Below, in pieces: positions 7,970 through 16,088 of a DNA stretch of 64,000 nucleotides. The notes below the pieces were generated by a model. That model had not been told where the DNA came from and did no database searches. It saw nothing but the letters and a program-made list of their open reading frames with translations. The position numbers were made by a program, and so were the translations under genes. How positions within the stretch are numbered: position 1 is the first letter of the stretch; every line of letters begins with the position of its first letter. The stretch comes from Caballeronia sp. NK8 (lineage in GTDB: Bacteria > Pseudomonadota > Gammaproteobacteria > Burkholderiales > Burkholderiaceae), in assembly GCF_018408855.1 (NCBI RefSeq), contig NZ_AP024324.1:372001-436000 (forward strand), in the 5' to 3' direction.

Positions 7970-9241
7970 TTACGTTTCGACAGCACGCCGCTTCTGTACG
8001 AACGACATCTTCGTTTCATCGCGCTCCTTCTCCAGCCCCGAGATGACTAGCGTTGCCACGGCATTGCCGATCATGTTGGTAACCGCGCGAATCTCGGAAA
8101 TGAAGCGGTCGACGCCCAGAATCAGGGCAGCCCCTTCTATGGGGATGTGTTTGAAAGCCGTCAAGGTCGCGAGAAGCGTTACGAACCCCGCACCGGACAC
8201 ACCAGCCGCGCCTTTCGAGCTAATCATCGAGAGAACCATCAGTGCGATCTGCTGCTCCCAAGTCATCGGCACGCCATACGCCTGCGCAATGAACATGGCG
8301 CAAATCACCTGAGCGACGCACGTTCCATCGAGATTGAACGAGTAGCCCATCGGCATGACGATCCCCACGACCTGCTTCGGACAGCCCAGCGCTTCCAGCT
8401 TCCTGATGAGTTGGGGAAAGACGGATTCAGACGAGGTGGTCGCGAGCACCAGGAGAATTTCACCTTTCAGATGCCCCATCAGTCTCCAGAGACTGAAGCC
8501 GCTCATCCGGCAGATCGTTCCTATCACGACGACCAGAAAGAAGATCGTCGCAACGTAGACTGTGATGAGCAGCATGCCCAAGGAATGCAACGCGGACAGA
8601 CCGTACTTCCCGACTGCGAACCCCATTGCACCGAGCGCCCCGAGCGGGGCAAGACGCATGATCAATGCGACGATGCGGAACAGCACGTCGGAGACTGACT
8701 CGAAGAATGAAAGCAGTGGCTTGCCTTTCGGTCCGAGATACGACAAGCCGATTGCGAAGAGGCACGCGATCACGACGATCTGCAGCATGTCGCCCGATGC
8801 AAACGGGCCCAGGAAGCTGCTGGGAATCATGTGCAGCAGAAAATCGACCAGTCCGCCGCTGCCGTGTTGGACTGAAGTCTGATACTGGGCGAGGACGTGT
8901 GTGTCGGTCGTGCCAACCTGCAAGTTCAAGCCTTCGCCTGGAGCAAGCAGGTTCACCATGAGCATGCCGACCAGCAAGGCGAGCGTGGTGACCACTTCGA
9001 AGTAGATGAAAGTCTTTCCGGCAACTTTCCCCAGCGACTTGAGGTCACCAATCTGTGACGCTCCGCATACGATCGTCGTGAAAATGAGCGGAGGTGTGAT
9101 CATCTTCACCAGTCGAATAAACGCATCCGACATGGGCTTCAACGACTGCCCGAAATTCGGGAAGAAATGGCCAATCAAAACACCAATTACGATCGCGATA
9201 AGCACCTGCACATAGATGTGTCGTAAGCTGCGGCGAAGCAT
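7970..9241 (-). CDS. dctA: C4-dicarboxylate:cation symporter DctA
   Basis: 423 residues, the usual length. Begins with H-I-Y-V-Q-V-L-I-A-I-V-I-G-V-L-I-G-H-F, the DctA opening helix; hairpin motif S-S-K-G-A-A-G-V-S-G and the N-L-D-G-T segment of the binding site are present. It imports succinate, fumarate, malate and sometimes aspartate, orotate or methylated analogues with H+ or Na+. AAGGAG precedes the ATG by 6 bp. First gene of the dctA-sdh-fum operon, which couples uptake to oxidation and hydration. A second DctA paralogue lies at 17572-18885. Confidence 0.9.
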   Translation of the reverse strand: MLRRSLRHIYVQVLIAIVIGVLIGHFFPNFGQSLKPMSDAFIRLVKMITPPLIFTTIVCGASQIGDLKSLGKVAGKTFIYFEVVTTLALLVGMLMVNLLAPGEGLNLQVGTTDTHVLAQYQTSVQHGSGGLVDFLLHMIPSSFLGPFASGDMLQIVVIACLFAIGLSYLGPKGKPLLSFFESVSDVLFRIVALIMRLAPLGALGAMGFAVGKYGLSALHSLGMLLITVYVATIFFLVVVIGTICRMSGFSLWRLMGHLKGEILLVLATTSSESVFPQLIRKLEALGCPKQVVGIVMPMGYSFNLDGTCVAQVICAMFIAQAYGVPMTWEQQIALMVLSMISSKGAAGVSGAGFVTLLATLTAFKHIPIEGAALILGVDRFISEIRAVTNMIGNAVATLVISGLEKERDETKMSFVQKRRAVET

Positions 9242-9682
9242 AGTGTCTCCTTCGGCTCACCGTTCTCGATGTTTCTTGAGACGCGATGAGCCCGTTCTTG
9301 GGCGCGGCGCCACCTTCGCCTCTTCTTGGGCGGTGCAGTACGGAGGCGCGCTGCGTCAGCTGAGATGTTCGTCGTGCACAAGGCGGAAATACGCGCTTTC
9401 GAACAGACGCGTCAGCACGAACTCGCGATGGCCGAGCGCTTACGCACGCTCACGCGTCCGTTCTCACGTTGGTAGCCACAAAACGTTGTATCCAGTTGAA
9501 GTACGCTCATGCTGTTTCTCGAACTGTCTGGAGGGATTGGTGCTGAGACGCCAACCGTGTCTTTATTCTCATGCAAAACGGCGTGAATCAATAGACACTC
9601 CTAATCGTATTAGATGGTTTCTATCTTCGATTTCTTCAAACATCCTGGAACGTCGATTCGAATTCATCGCTTGCCCGGTCTC
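9242..9682. other. Gene-free upstream region of the dctA-sdh-fum operon
   Basis: About 440 bp between the dctA start and the TauE/SafE stop with no convincing coding frame. It should hold the operon promoter. The only dyad noticed is CTAATCGTATTAG (9601-9613), an AT-rich 5-3-5 palindrome about 360 bp from dctA, too distant to assign with confidence. Open frames across it have no recognisable protein features. Confidence 0.4.
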
Positions 9683-10567
9683 TCAAAGAAAAAGACTGAG
9701 TGCGGTTCTCGCGAAAAGGTTTATGCCGGATACGAGCAGCACCAACCACAGCGTTTTGAGCAGTCGCGCAGGCGAGACTCTTCCACGACACCACGCGCCC
9801 AGGCCCAGTCCGATCGCACCGCAAGGAAGCAGACAGAGCACTAACATCAGTACCTCAGGGTTTTGATACAGACCCGATGCACTGAACAGAAGCAGTCTGA
9901 GCAACGCAGTAATCGTGATAAGCGCGCTGATCGTCGCTCGGCGTTGGTCGGCGTCGCTCAGACGCCCAGCAAGATAAATCGTGTACAACGGACCACCCGT
10001 TCCGAAAATAGCTGTCAGACACCCACCGGCAAGACCTAAGGGCACTGACCACGCCGCTCGGATCGTGTCGAAACTTTGGCGCGACAGCAAACGCCACGTC
10101 GAATAAATGAGCAGCGTGCCTCCTAGCAGAAGCTTCAGTGGCCCCTCAGGCGCGGCGACGAGTACAAATACCCCGACCAACAGGCCTACCACCAGCCACG
10201 GCATCAATCGACCCAATTCCGACGTTGAGACGAGTCGAATCCCTCGCATTCCGACGAGTAGTCCAGCGGCCAGATCCAGAATCAACATCACGGGCGTCGC
10301 GGTTCGGAGCGCGACGACTAGCGTGAGCACCGGTATTGCGACGATTGAAGAACCGAAACCTGTCAATCCATAAACGAAATAGCCAACGGAAACGCTCAAT
10401 CCTGCGATTAGCAACTGACCTGATGTGAGCCCTGACCAAGCCGAGGAAATGAGCGAGTCAACCGTGCTGAAGAGCGCGCCGCTCACGGCCGTGCCGCGCT
10501 CTGGGGAGTGCAGTCGGACCGGATGTTGTAATGGCTCACCTTTGGTGAGGACGACGAGAGCGGCCAC
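9683..10567 (-). CDS. TauE/SafE family membrane exporter/permease
   Basis: Up to 294 residues with about eight hydrophobic segments in two halves, and the family's G-F-G-S-S turn in the first membrane repeat plus F-G-T-G-G-P in the second (positions about 72 and 187). The family moves small anions such as sulfite, sulfonates or sulfolactate, or carboxylates; the substrate here is unknown. The longest frame starts at a GTG (10567); the first 35 residues are not family-like, so an internal GTG near 10480 may be the true start. Divergent from the lysR at 10751, which probably controls it. Confidence 0.75.
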   Translation of the reverse strand: MAALVVLTKGEPLQHPVRLHSPERGTAVSGALFSTVDSLISSAWSGLTSGQLLIAGLSVSVGYFVYGLTGFGSSIVAIPVLTLVVALRTATPVMLILDLAAGLLVGMRGIRLVSTSELGRLMPWLVVGLLVGVFVLVAAPEGPLKLLLGGTLLIYSTWRLLSRQSFDTIRAAWSVPLGLAGGCLTAIFGTGGPLYTIYLAGRLSDADQRRATISALITITALLRLLLFSASGLYQNPEVLMLVLCLLPCGAIGLGLGAWCRGRVSPARLLKTLWLVLLVSGINLFARTALSLFL

Positions 10568-10670
10568 AGCCCTTTGATGGATGCATGTGCACGGTCGTGC
10601 GTATTCATGGCGATGTCTCCGAGTGCTGTAGGGCTTTTGCTCTTATGGTGGAAGGATTATGATCGGAACG

Positions 10671-10699
10671 CCAATAAAGAAAAACCGAGTAATTATTGG
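10671..10699. promoter_or_regulatory. Inverted repeat between TauE/SafE and lysR genes
   Basis: CCAATAA (10671-10677) and TTATTGG (10693-10699) form perfect 7-bp arms around 15 AT-rich bases, 50 bp upstream of the lysR start and about 100 bp from the exporter start. Candidate binding site of the adjacent LysR protein (inference from position). Confidence 0.5.
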
Positions 10700-10750
10700 G
10701 CTTAGCGAAAGTCTTGTTTTGGTATCGTCAGACTCGCCGAGAGGGGCGAA

Positions 10751-11629
10751 ATGCCGTCGATTCGAACGCTCAGAATTTTTCTCACCGTCGCTCGATGCGG
10801 CACGTTTGCGTCTGCCGGAGACCAGGTAGGGTTGACGCCGGCCGCTGTAGGACTGCAGATTCGGTCCCTCGAGGATGAGCTGGGCGTTCAGCTGTTTGAC
10901 CGAAGCGCACGGGCCGTCGTATTGAATCCGGTCGGCCGCTCCCTTGTGCGCCGGGCCGAGCAGGTCGTAAGTCAGTACGAATTGCTGGAGGCGTCTGTCA
11001 GCGGTGGCGAGATGTCTGGCACCGTCGTCATCGGTGCGTTGGTGTCTGCGCTCATGGGAGCCTTCGCGGACGCTCTATGGTCCATCAGGCATCGATACCC
11101 CAGCCTCGACGTACATTTGTTGGCAGGGATGTCGAGCGATTTCGCACTCAAGGTAGAGAGTGGCGAACTGGACGCCGCGGTCGTGACTCAGTCGCCAAGA
11201 CCTCTTCCCTCAAGTCTCAACTGGTGCCCGCTCTATTCCGAGCCGATGGTTCTCATAGTGCCTCGATCTCCGCACTTCGATCTTCCGGAGGCCCCGCAGC
11301 AGATGCTCGAGGCAGCTCCCTTCATGAGGTTCGAGCGAAGCACCTGGACTGGGATCCTGGTTCAAGATGTACTCAAGCGTTGCGGGGTGCAAGTGAATGA
11401 GGCCATGGAGTTGAATTCGATCGAAGCCATCATTGCACTTGTACGTCAAGGTTTTGGGATCTCGATTGTTCCCAAGCTGGCGAACGTTGCGTGGGAGAAG
11501 GATGACGCCCTTGCACTCTTCTCGCTTGACGGCGTGGATGTTCGGCGGCACGTAGGTTTGCTGGAGCGCGCCAGTCACGGGCGTAAAAATTTCACCGACG
11601 CAATAAAGAAATACTTCGATCAAGGTTGA
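10751..11629 (+). CDS. LysR-family transcriptional regulator
   Basis: 292 residues. N-terminal HTH: I-R-T-L-R-I-F-L-T-V-A, then F-A-S-A-G-D-Q-V-G-L-T-P-A-A-V-G-L-Q-I-R-S-L-E-D-E-L-G-V (in two conserved helices, residues about 18-45), followed by a linker helix and a periplasmic-binding-like effector domain from about residue 90. GAGGGG precedes the ATG. Divergent from the TauE/SafE gene with an inverted repeat between them. The recognition helix has T-P-A-A-V in place of the commoner S-Q-P-A-V. The effector may be the anion moved by the exporter; unknown. Confidence 0.87.
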   Translation: MPSIRTLRIFLTVARCGTFASAGDQVGLTPAAVGLQIRSLEDELGVQLFDRSARAVVLNPVGRSLVRRAEQVVSQYELLEASVSGGEMSGTVVIGALVSALMGAFADALWSIRHRYPSLDVHLLAGMSSDFALKVESGELDAAVVTQSPRPLPSSLNWCPLYSEPMVLIVPRSPHFDLPEAPQQMLEAAPFMRFERSTWTGILVQDVLKRCGVQVNEAMELNSIEAIIALVRQGFGISIVPKLANVAWEKDDALALFSLDGVDVRRHVGLLERASHGRKNFTDAIKKYFDQG

Positions 11630-11866
11630 CCGTCACATGGGTCGAGGGACGATACACCGGCGACTCATTGCGTCACGTCAGCCCGGAGCCCGCCCCGCCC
11701 TGCGAAGCGGACATCCAGAGACGGCGCCGTAAAAGTTGGTCAATCGAGAATCCGCCGGTTCCGGCACATAGATGCGAACGCGACTGGATCACGTGACCGC
11801 GCATTGGCCCGCCCGCAAACCGCGCGCGCATTTCGTCCTTTGAATGATCCGGCCGCGACGAGCGCT

Positions 11867-13045
11867 TCAGAAACGATGCCTCAAGCCGGCCGTCGCCTGA
11901 AGCTGAGTAGTCGTGGAAGAGGGATTGCTCACCCCGTTTATCCATGCCACGCCCAGCGGCGAACTACCGCTCGGGCTCACGCGCTGCCACGCCCCCTGAA
12001 TATAGACATCGGTACGCCGCGAGAAGCGGTAATCGGCCATCGCGCTTACCTGGTTCCAATGGGGAATGCCGCCGCCTCCGTTTCCGCCCGCGCGCGAATA
12101 CGTGTACGCGCCTGAGAGTTCGACTATCGGCGTCAGCGCATAGCGAAAATTCCCCTCGAAGTTCTGAAAATTCGCGCTCAAGTTCGTCTGAAAAAATCGT
12201 GTGAGTTTGCTCTGCGTATATACGAAGCCCGCGACAGCCGGGCCGAACGAGTAGTTCACACCTGCGCCCAGCGTCTTCTGGCTGTCGGCCAGTACACCGA
12301 GAGGCACGGCGCTCGCGGAAAGCACGCCCTGTAGCGACGAGGCGGTCGTATCGGTGACCGCGCCATTCGCGTTCAACTGGCCGGGCGTGCGTGCGGCGCT
12401 ATTGAGCTGCAAGTAACCGACACCAAAGTTCCACGGCCCACGGACATACGACATGCCGAAGCTAAAGGCACGATTGTTGGTGAATCCACCTGCCTGATTG
12501 GAAAATCCGTACAACGCACCCACCCTGAAGCCGGCGAATTCCGGGCTCATGTACTTCACCGAGTTGTTGATCTGAAATGAATCGTTCAGGTTGTCGATGT
12601 CGAACGGATGCGCGAAATGGGTTCCGCCGAATTCTGTGCCGGTCAAGGACAGCGGCGCGACGAAGTCGACCATGCCATCGCTTTGACGGCCCAGCGTGAC
12701 CGTGCCGTAATCGCGGCTCGACACGCCGACATAAGCACGGCGATTAAAGATGCGATTATCCGACAAGGACTGCCCGTTATTCAGATTGAAGCCGCTCTCC
12801 AGCGTGAAAATGGCCTTCAGACCCGCGCCCATATCTTCGGCTCCGCGCAGACCCCATCGGCTGTCCTGGACAGCGCCGCTCGTCATCTGCCAGTTGCTGT
12901 GTCCTCCGCCCGATCCAGCGATCTCGTTGCTGGTGTATGTCAGGCCTGCATCGATCAGCCCATAGAGCGTGAGGCTGCCTTGCGCTTGCGCCGCAGCCGC
13001 CATCGAGATCAACGTGGCCGCTCCACTCAATAGCAACTTGTTCAT
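11867..13045 (-). CDS. Gram-negative porin (Burkholderia-type trimeric porin)
   Basis: 392 residues from the ATG at 13045. A signal peptide of about 21 residues (M-N-K-L-L-L-S-G-A-A, cleaved after A-Q-A) is followed by G-S-L-T-L-Y-G-L-I-D-A-G, the first strand of beta-proteobacterial porins; R-W-G-L-R-G-A-E-D-M-G-A-G-L-K and the loop L3 region follow. The C-terminal residues R-H-R-F end in Phe, the outer-membrane assembly signal. GGAG sits about 8 bp upstream of the ATG. A longer frame to 13276 adds a non-signal, non-conserved extension and was rejected. Single gene, general diffusion channel, convergent with lysR. Confidence 0.9.
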   Translation of the reverse strand: MNKLLLSGAATLISMAAAAQAQGSLTLYGLIDAGLTYTSNEIAGSGGGHSNWQMTSGAVQDSRWGLRGAEDMGAGLKAIFTLESGFNLNNGQSLSDNRIFNRRAYVGVSSRDYGTVTLGRQSDGMVDFVAPLSLTGTEFGGTHFAHPFDIDNLNDSFQINNSVKYMSPEFAGFRVGALYGFSNQAGGFTNNRAFSFGMSYVRGPWNFGVGYLQLNSAARTPGQLNANGAVTDTTASSLQGVLSASAVPLGVLADSQKTLGAGVNYSFGPAVAGFVYTQSKLTRFFQTNLSANFQNFEGNFRYALTPIVELSGAYTYSRAGGNGGGGIPHWNQVSAMADYRFSRRTDVYIQGAWQRVSPSGSSPLGVAWINGVSNPSSTTTQLQATAGLRHRF

Positions 13046-13462
13046 TTTAATGCTCCAGCCGATACGCAGAGAAGACGTGCTCCTGGAAACACAGCGAGTG
13101 CAAAGATCAGTTCTGCATAACGTGCGGTCGTGTGAATCATCATCTGGAATACACACGATGCTCTCTAACACTCTATGCAACCCCAACTGGAATCGGCAAC
13201 CTGGAAAATTCGCTTGGGTCCACGAGGAGGCAGATGGCGGGCCCGACGAGAACACGGAAGAAACTGGAAAGCACAACGGACGCCGGTTTTGTGCATCGAG
13301 CGTCCCTGAAAGATGACTACACTTGAAACACTCTATCGCCCCTCAGCGTGCCCATCTTCCTTCTCGTGCATACGCGCTGCCAGACGACGCAGCGCGCCGG
13401 TCCGCACATACAGTTCGTGCGGGAATTTCAATACCCTTTTAATCAAAAGTCAGGAGACGATC
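13046..13462. other. Divergent intergenic region, no gene seen
   Basis: About 417 bp between the porin (minus) and the small protein at 13463 (plus). It must carry both promoters. The decamer AACACTCTAT occurs at 13167 and again at 13327, 160 bp apart; no dyad accompanies it. No convincing coding frame or RNA was found. Confidence 0.35.
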
Positions 13463-13753
13463 ATGCAAGCGGTATTAAGAGCCTATTCCGGAACGGGTGC
13501 CAAAGAGTTATTCGACTTATTGGAATCGCGCGCGGCGGAAGTCGAGGAGCTACTGCGCAGCGTCAGAGGATTTGTCGGCTACACGCTGGCCCGCAGCGAC
13601 GACGGCGGATTTTCAGTAACTGTCTGCAGCGACAAAGCGGGAGTCGACGAGAGCGTACAAAAGGCAAAGGACTGGATCGCGAAGAACGCCGGGAATACGG
13701 GTGCGGCCGCGCCGAAAGTATCGGAGGGCTCGGTCATCGTTCACCTGAAATAG
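13463..13753 (+). CDS. Small dimeric alpha/beta-barrel-like protein, unknown function
   Basis: 96 residues starting M-Q-A-V-L-R-A-Y-S-G, chosen because AGGAG lies at 13452-13456, seven bases before this ATG; a longer frame to 13313 has no ribosome site. The pattern of beta strand, helix (K-E-L-F-D-L-L-E-S-R), then G-F-V-G-Y-T-L-A-R and F-S-V-T-V-C-S-D-K resembles ABM/EthD-type dimeric barrels, small proteins found across Burkholderia. No catalytic residue can be assigned. Single gene between the porin and a LysR gene; function unknown. Confidence 0.7.
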   Translation: MQAVLRAYSGTGAKELFDLLESRAAEVEELLRSVRGFVGYTLARSDDGGFSVTVCSDKAGVDESVQKAKDWIAKNAGNTGAAAPKVSEGSVIVHLK

Positions 13754-13861
13754 CGCTTGCTTCGCGGCGGGCACATGAAGAAATCGCGGCGGCGGCGCGG
13801 CACGCCTGAGCGCGTTTCCGTTACAGTGACGGCTCGGCATGCTTCTTCGTGACGTCACCTT

Positions 13862-14767
13862 ATGACGAGCTACTTCCACTACGATCTGCATTCACTGCGG
13901 CTTTTCATCGTCGTCGCGGAACTCGGCAGCCTGACGCGCGCCGCCGATCGCACCAGCATGACGCTATCGGCGGTGAGCAAGCGCATCGCGGACCTCGAGC
14001 GCAGCACCGGCTGCACGCTGCTGCTGCGCCAGCCGCGCGGTGTCGAACTGACCGCGGCCGGCAAAGGGCTGCTTGCGCACGCGCGGCAAGTGGTCGAACG
14101 CGTGAACCGCATGGCCAACGAAATGAGCGACTACGCCGTCGGCGTGCGCGGCCATGTGCGTATGTGGGCGAATACATCGGCGATCGTGCAGTTTCTTCCG
14201 CGCGACGTGCGTGTCTTTCTCGCCGACAATCCGAGCGTCAAGATATCGCTGGAAGAGCGGCTGAGCGGCGATATCGTCTTGGCCGTCTCGAACGGCGATG
14301 CGGATATCGGCATTTTCGCGGACAACGTGCCCGCGCCGAATATCGACAAGACAGTGTATCGACAGGACAGACTGGTGTTGCTCGTGCCGAACGCTCATCC
14401 GCTTGCATCACACGACGAGGTTGCGTTCGTCGATACGCTCGATTTCGAATACGTCGGTCTCAACGAAGGCAGCTCACTGCTCGCGCGTCTGCTCGACGCC
14501 GCATTCAGCGCCGAACGCACGCTCAAGGTACGCATTCAGGTCAGCAGTTTCGATGGCATCTGCCGGATGATCGAGCAAGGGCTCGGCATCGGCGTGCTAC
14601 CGGAAGCGGCGGTACGCACCGAGATCCTCGCGGCAGGGCTTCGCCCTGTTCATCTCGTCGACGATTGGGCGGATCGCACGCTCTGGATCGGCACCCGCTC
14701 GCGCGATGCCCTCTCGCCAGAAGCCGCTCGTCTGTTCGACTTCATGTCAGCGCAAGCGCAAACCTGA
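13862..14767 (+). CDS. LysR-family transcriptional regulator of the CoA-transferase/lyase genes
   Basis: 301 residues. HTH in residues about 7-55: L-H-S-L-R-L-F-I-V-V-A-E-L-G-S-L-T-R-A-A-D-R is followed by a recognition helix S-A-V-S-K-R-I-A-D-L-E. The effector domain begins near residue 90 and ends in D-F-M-S-A-Q-A-Q-T. It is transcribed in the same direction as the CoA-transferase gene, 118 bp upstream of it, with two inverted repeats in the gap; LysR genes are more often divergent from targets. It probably responds to the acid processed by the downstream pathway (inference). Confidence 0.87.
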   Translation: MTSYFHYDLHSLRLFIVVAELGSLTRAADRTSMTLSAVSKRIADLERSTGCTLLLRQPRGVELTAAGKGLLAHARQVVERVNRMANEMSDYAVGVRGHVRMWANTSAIVQFLPRDVRVFLADNPSVKISLEERLSGDIVLAVSNGDADIGIFADNVPAPNIDKTVYRQDRLVLLVPNAHPLASHDEVAFVDTLDFEYVGLNEGSSLLARLLDAAFSAERTLKVRIQVSSFDGICRMIEQGLGIGVLPEAAVRTEILAAGLRPVHLVDDWADRTLWIGTRSRDALSPEAARLFDFMSAQAQT

Positions 14768-14781
14768 CAAGACCTTCGACG

Positions 14782-14800
14782 CCTTTCCAAACCGGAAAGG
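14782..14800. repeat. Perfect inverted repeat after lysR
   Basis: CCTTTCC (14782-14788), AAACC loop, GGAAAGG (14794-14800), 14 bp after the lysR stop. It can form a 7-bp hairpin without a following T-run, so it may be a weak terminator or attenuator, or an operator. Directly visible; role unknown. Confidence 0.5.
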
Positions 14801-14805
14801 GTGCT

Positions 14806-14825
14806 TGAAAATTCATTGATTTTCA
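14806..14825. promoter_or_regulatory. Inverted repeat upstream of CoA-transferase gene, possible LysR box
   Basis: TGAAAAT (14806-14812) and ATTTTCA (14819-14825) are perfect 7-bp arms around TCATTG, about 60 bp before the GTG start at 14886. AT-rich dyads of this size at this distance are typical LysR activator sites; the LysR gene directly upstream is the candidate. Confidence 0.5.
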
Positions 14826-14885
14826 GCGCCGCCGCGTTGTCGCACAGTGAGGCATCGATAAAACGACGCTTCACAGGAGACAACC

Positions 14886-16076
14886 GTGACGAAGCCGCTT
14901 GCGGGCATACGCGTGCTCGAAATGGGACAGCTCATCGCCGGTCCCTTCGCTGGAAAGATGCTCGCCGAATTCGGCGCGCAAGTCATCAAGATCGAACCGC
15001 CCGGCACGGGCGATCCGCTGCGCAAATGGCGCCTGCTTCATGAAGGCACATCGGCGTGGTGGGCAGCGCAATCGCGCAACAAGGAATCGCTGACGCTCGA
15101 TCTTCGCTCGCCCGAAGGTCAGGACGTTGCGCGCAAGCTCGTCGCGCAAAGCGACGTGCTCATCGAAAACTTCCGCCCCGGCACGCTCGAAGCGTGGGGT
15201 CTCGGCTGGGACGAACTGCACACACTCAATCCCGGTCTCGTGATGCTGCGCGTCTCGGGCTACGGGCAGACAGGCCCGTACCGCGACAGGCCCGGCTTCG
15301 GTGTCGTTGCCGAAGCGATGGGCGGGCTGCGGCACCTGAGCGGCGAGCCAGGCCGCACGCCGGTGCGCGTGGGCGTGTCTATCGGCGATTCGCTGTCCGC
15401 GCTGCATGGCGTGATCGGCATTCTGCTCGCGCTACGTCATCGCGATCAGAACGGCGGCGAAGGTCAGATGATCGATGTGGCGCTGTACGAATCCGTCTTC
15501 AACATGATGGAGAGCCTCCTGCCCGAATTCTCGGCGTTCGGCGCAGTGCGACAGCCGGCGGGCAGCAGTTTGCCGGGCATTGCGCCTTCGAATGCGTACC
15601 GCTGCGCGGACGGCAAGTACGCGTTGATCGCGGGCAACGGCGACAGCATCTTCCGTCGCCTGATGGACCTGATCGGCCGCCGCGATCTCGCCGACGACCC
15701 CGCGCTCGCGCAGAACGATGGCCGGGTGATGCAGGTCGAGCGTATCGATGCCGCGATCGCCGAATGGGCGAATCGTCAGCCGCTCGACGATGTGCTCGCC
15801 GCGCTCAACGACGCGCGCATTCCCGCCGGCAAGATCTACGACGTGGCCGATATCGCGAGCGACCCGCATTATCGCGCGCGCGACATGATCCTCGATGCGC
15901 AGCTTCACGACGGCACGCCCGTGCAGGTGCCGGGCATCGTTCCGAAGCTGAGCGCCACGCCCGGCACGATCGACTCGCAAGCGCCCACGCTCGGGCAGCA
16001 CACGGATGCGGTGCTCGAACGCATCGGCATCGATTCCGCAACCCGCGACGCATGGCGTGCGCGCGGCATCATCTGA
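14886..16076 (+). CDS. Class III (CaiB/BaiF, Frc-type) CoA-transferase
   Basis: 396 residues. Class III CoA-transferases pass CoA from one acyl-CoA to a carboxylic acid through an aspartyl-CoA intermediate. The catalytic Asp is seen as D168 in V-S-I-G-D-S-L-S-A-L-H-G; N-terminal G-I-R-V-L-E-M and I-E-N-F-R-P-G are further family blocks. Translation starts at GTG (14886) behind CAGGAG. The HMG-CoA-lyase-like gene follows 12 bp later, so the acid activated here is probably the lyase substrate: 3-hydroxy-3-methylglutarate or citramalate are the natural candidates (inference). Human SUGCT, which accepts HMG, is of this class. Confidence 0.87.
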   Translation: MTKPLAGIRVLEMGQLIAGPFAGKMLAEFGAQVIKIEPPGTGDPLRKWRLLHEGTSAWWAAQSRNKESLTLDLRSPEGQDVARKLVAQSDVLIENFRPGTLEAWGLGWDELHTLNPGLVMLRVSGYGQTGPYRDRPGFGVVAEAMGGLRHLSGEPGRTPVRVGVSIGDSLSALHGVIGILLALRHRDQNGGEGQMIDVALYESVFNMMESLLPEFSAFGAVRQPAGSSLPGIAPSNAYRCADGKYALIAGNGDSIFRRLMDLIGRRDLADDPALAQNDGRVMQVERIDAAIAEWANRQPLDDVLAALNDARIPAGKIYDVADIASDPHYRARDMILDAQLHDGTPVQVPGIVPKLSATPGTIDSQAPTLGQHTDAVLERIGIDSATRDAWRARGII

Positions 16077-16088
16077 GAGGAGCGCGTC

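Noticed and set aside
9216..9866. Open frame of 216 codons in the dctA upstream region
   Set aside because: Overlaps the ends of both dctA and the TauE/SafE gene on the opposite strand, is Ser/Arg-rich and has no family feature.
13167..13336. Repeated decamer AACACTCTAT as a regulatory or mobile-element repeat
   Set aside because: Only two copies 160 bp apart without dyad symmetry or flanking duplications.
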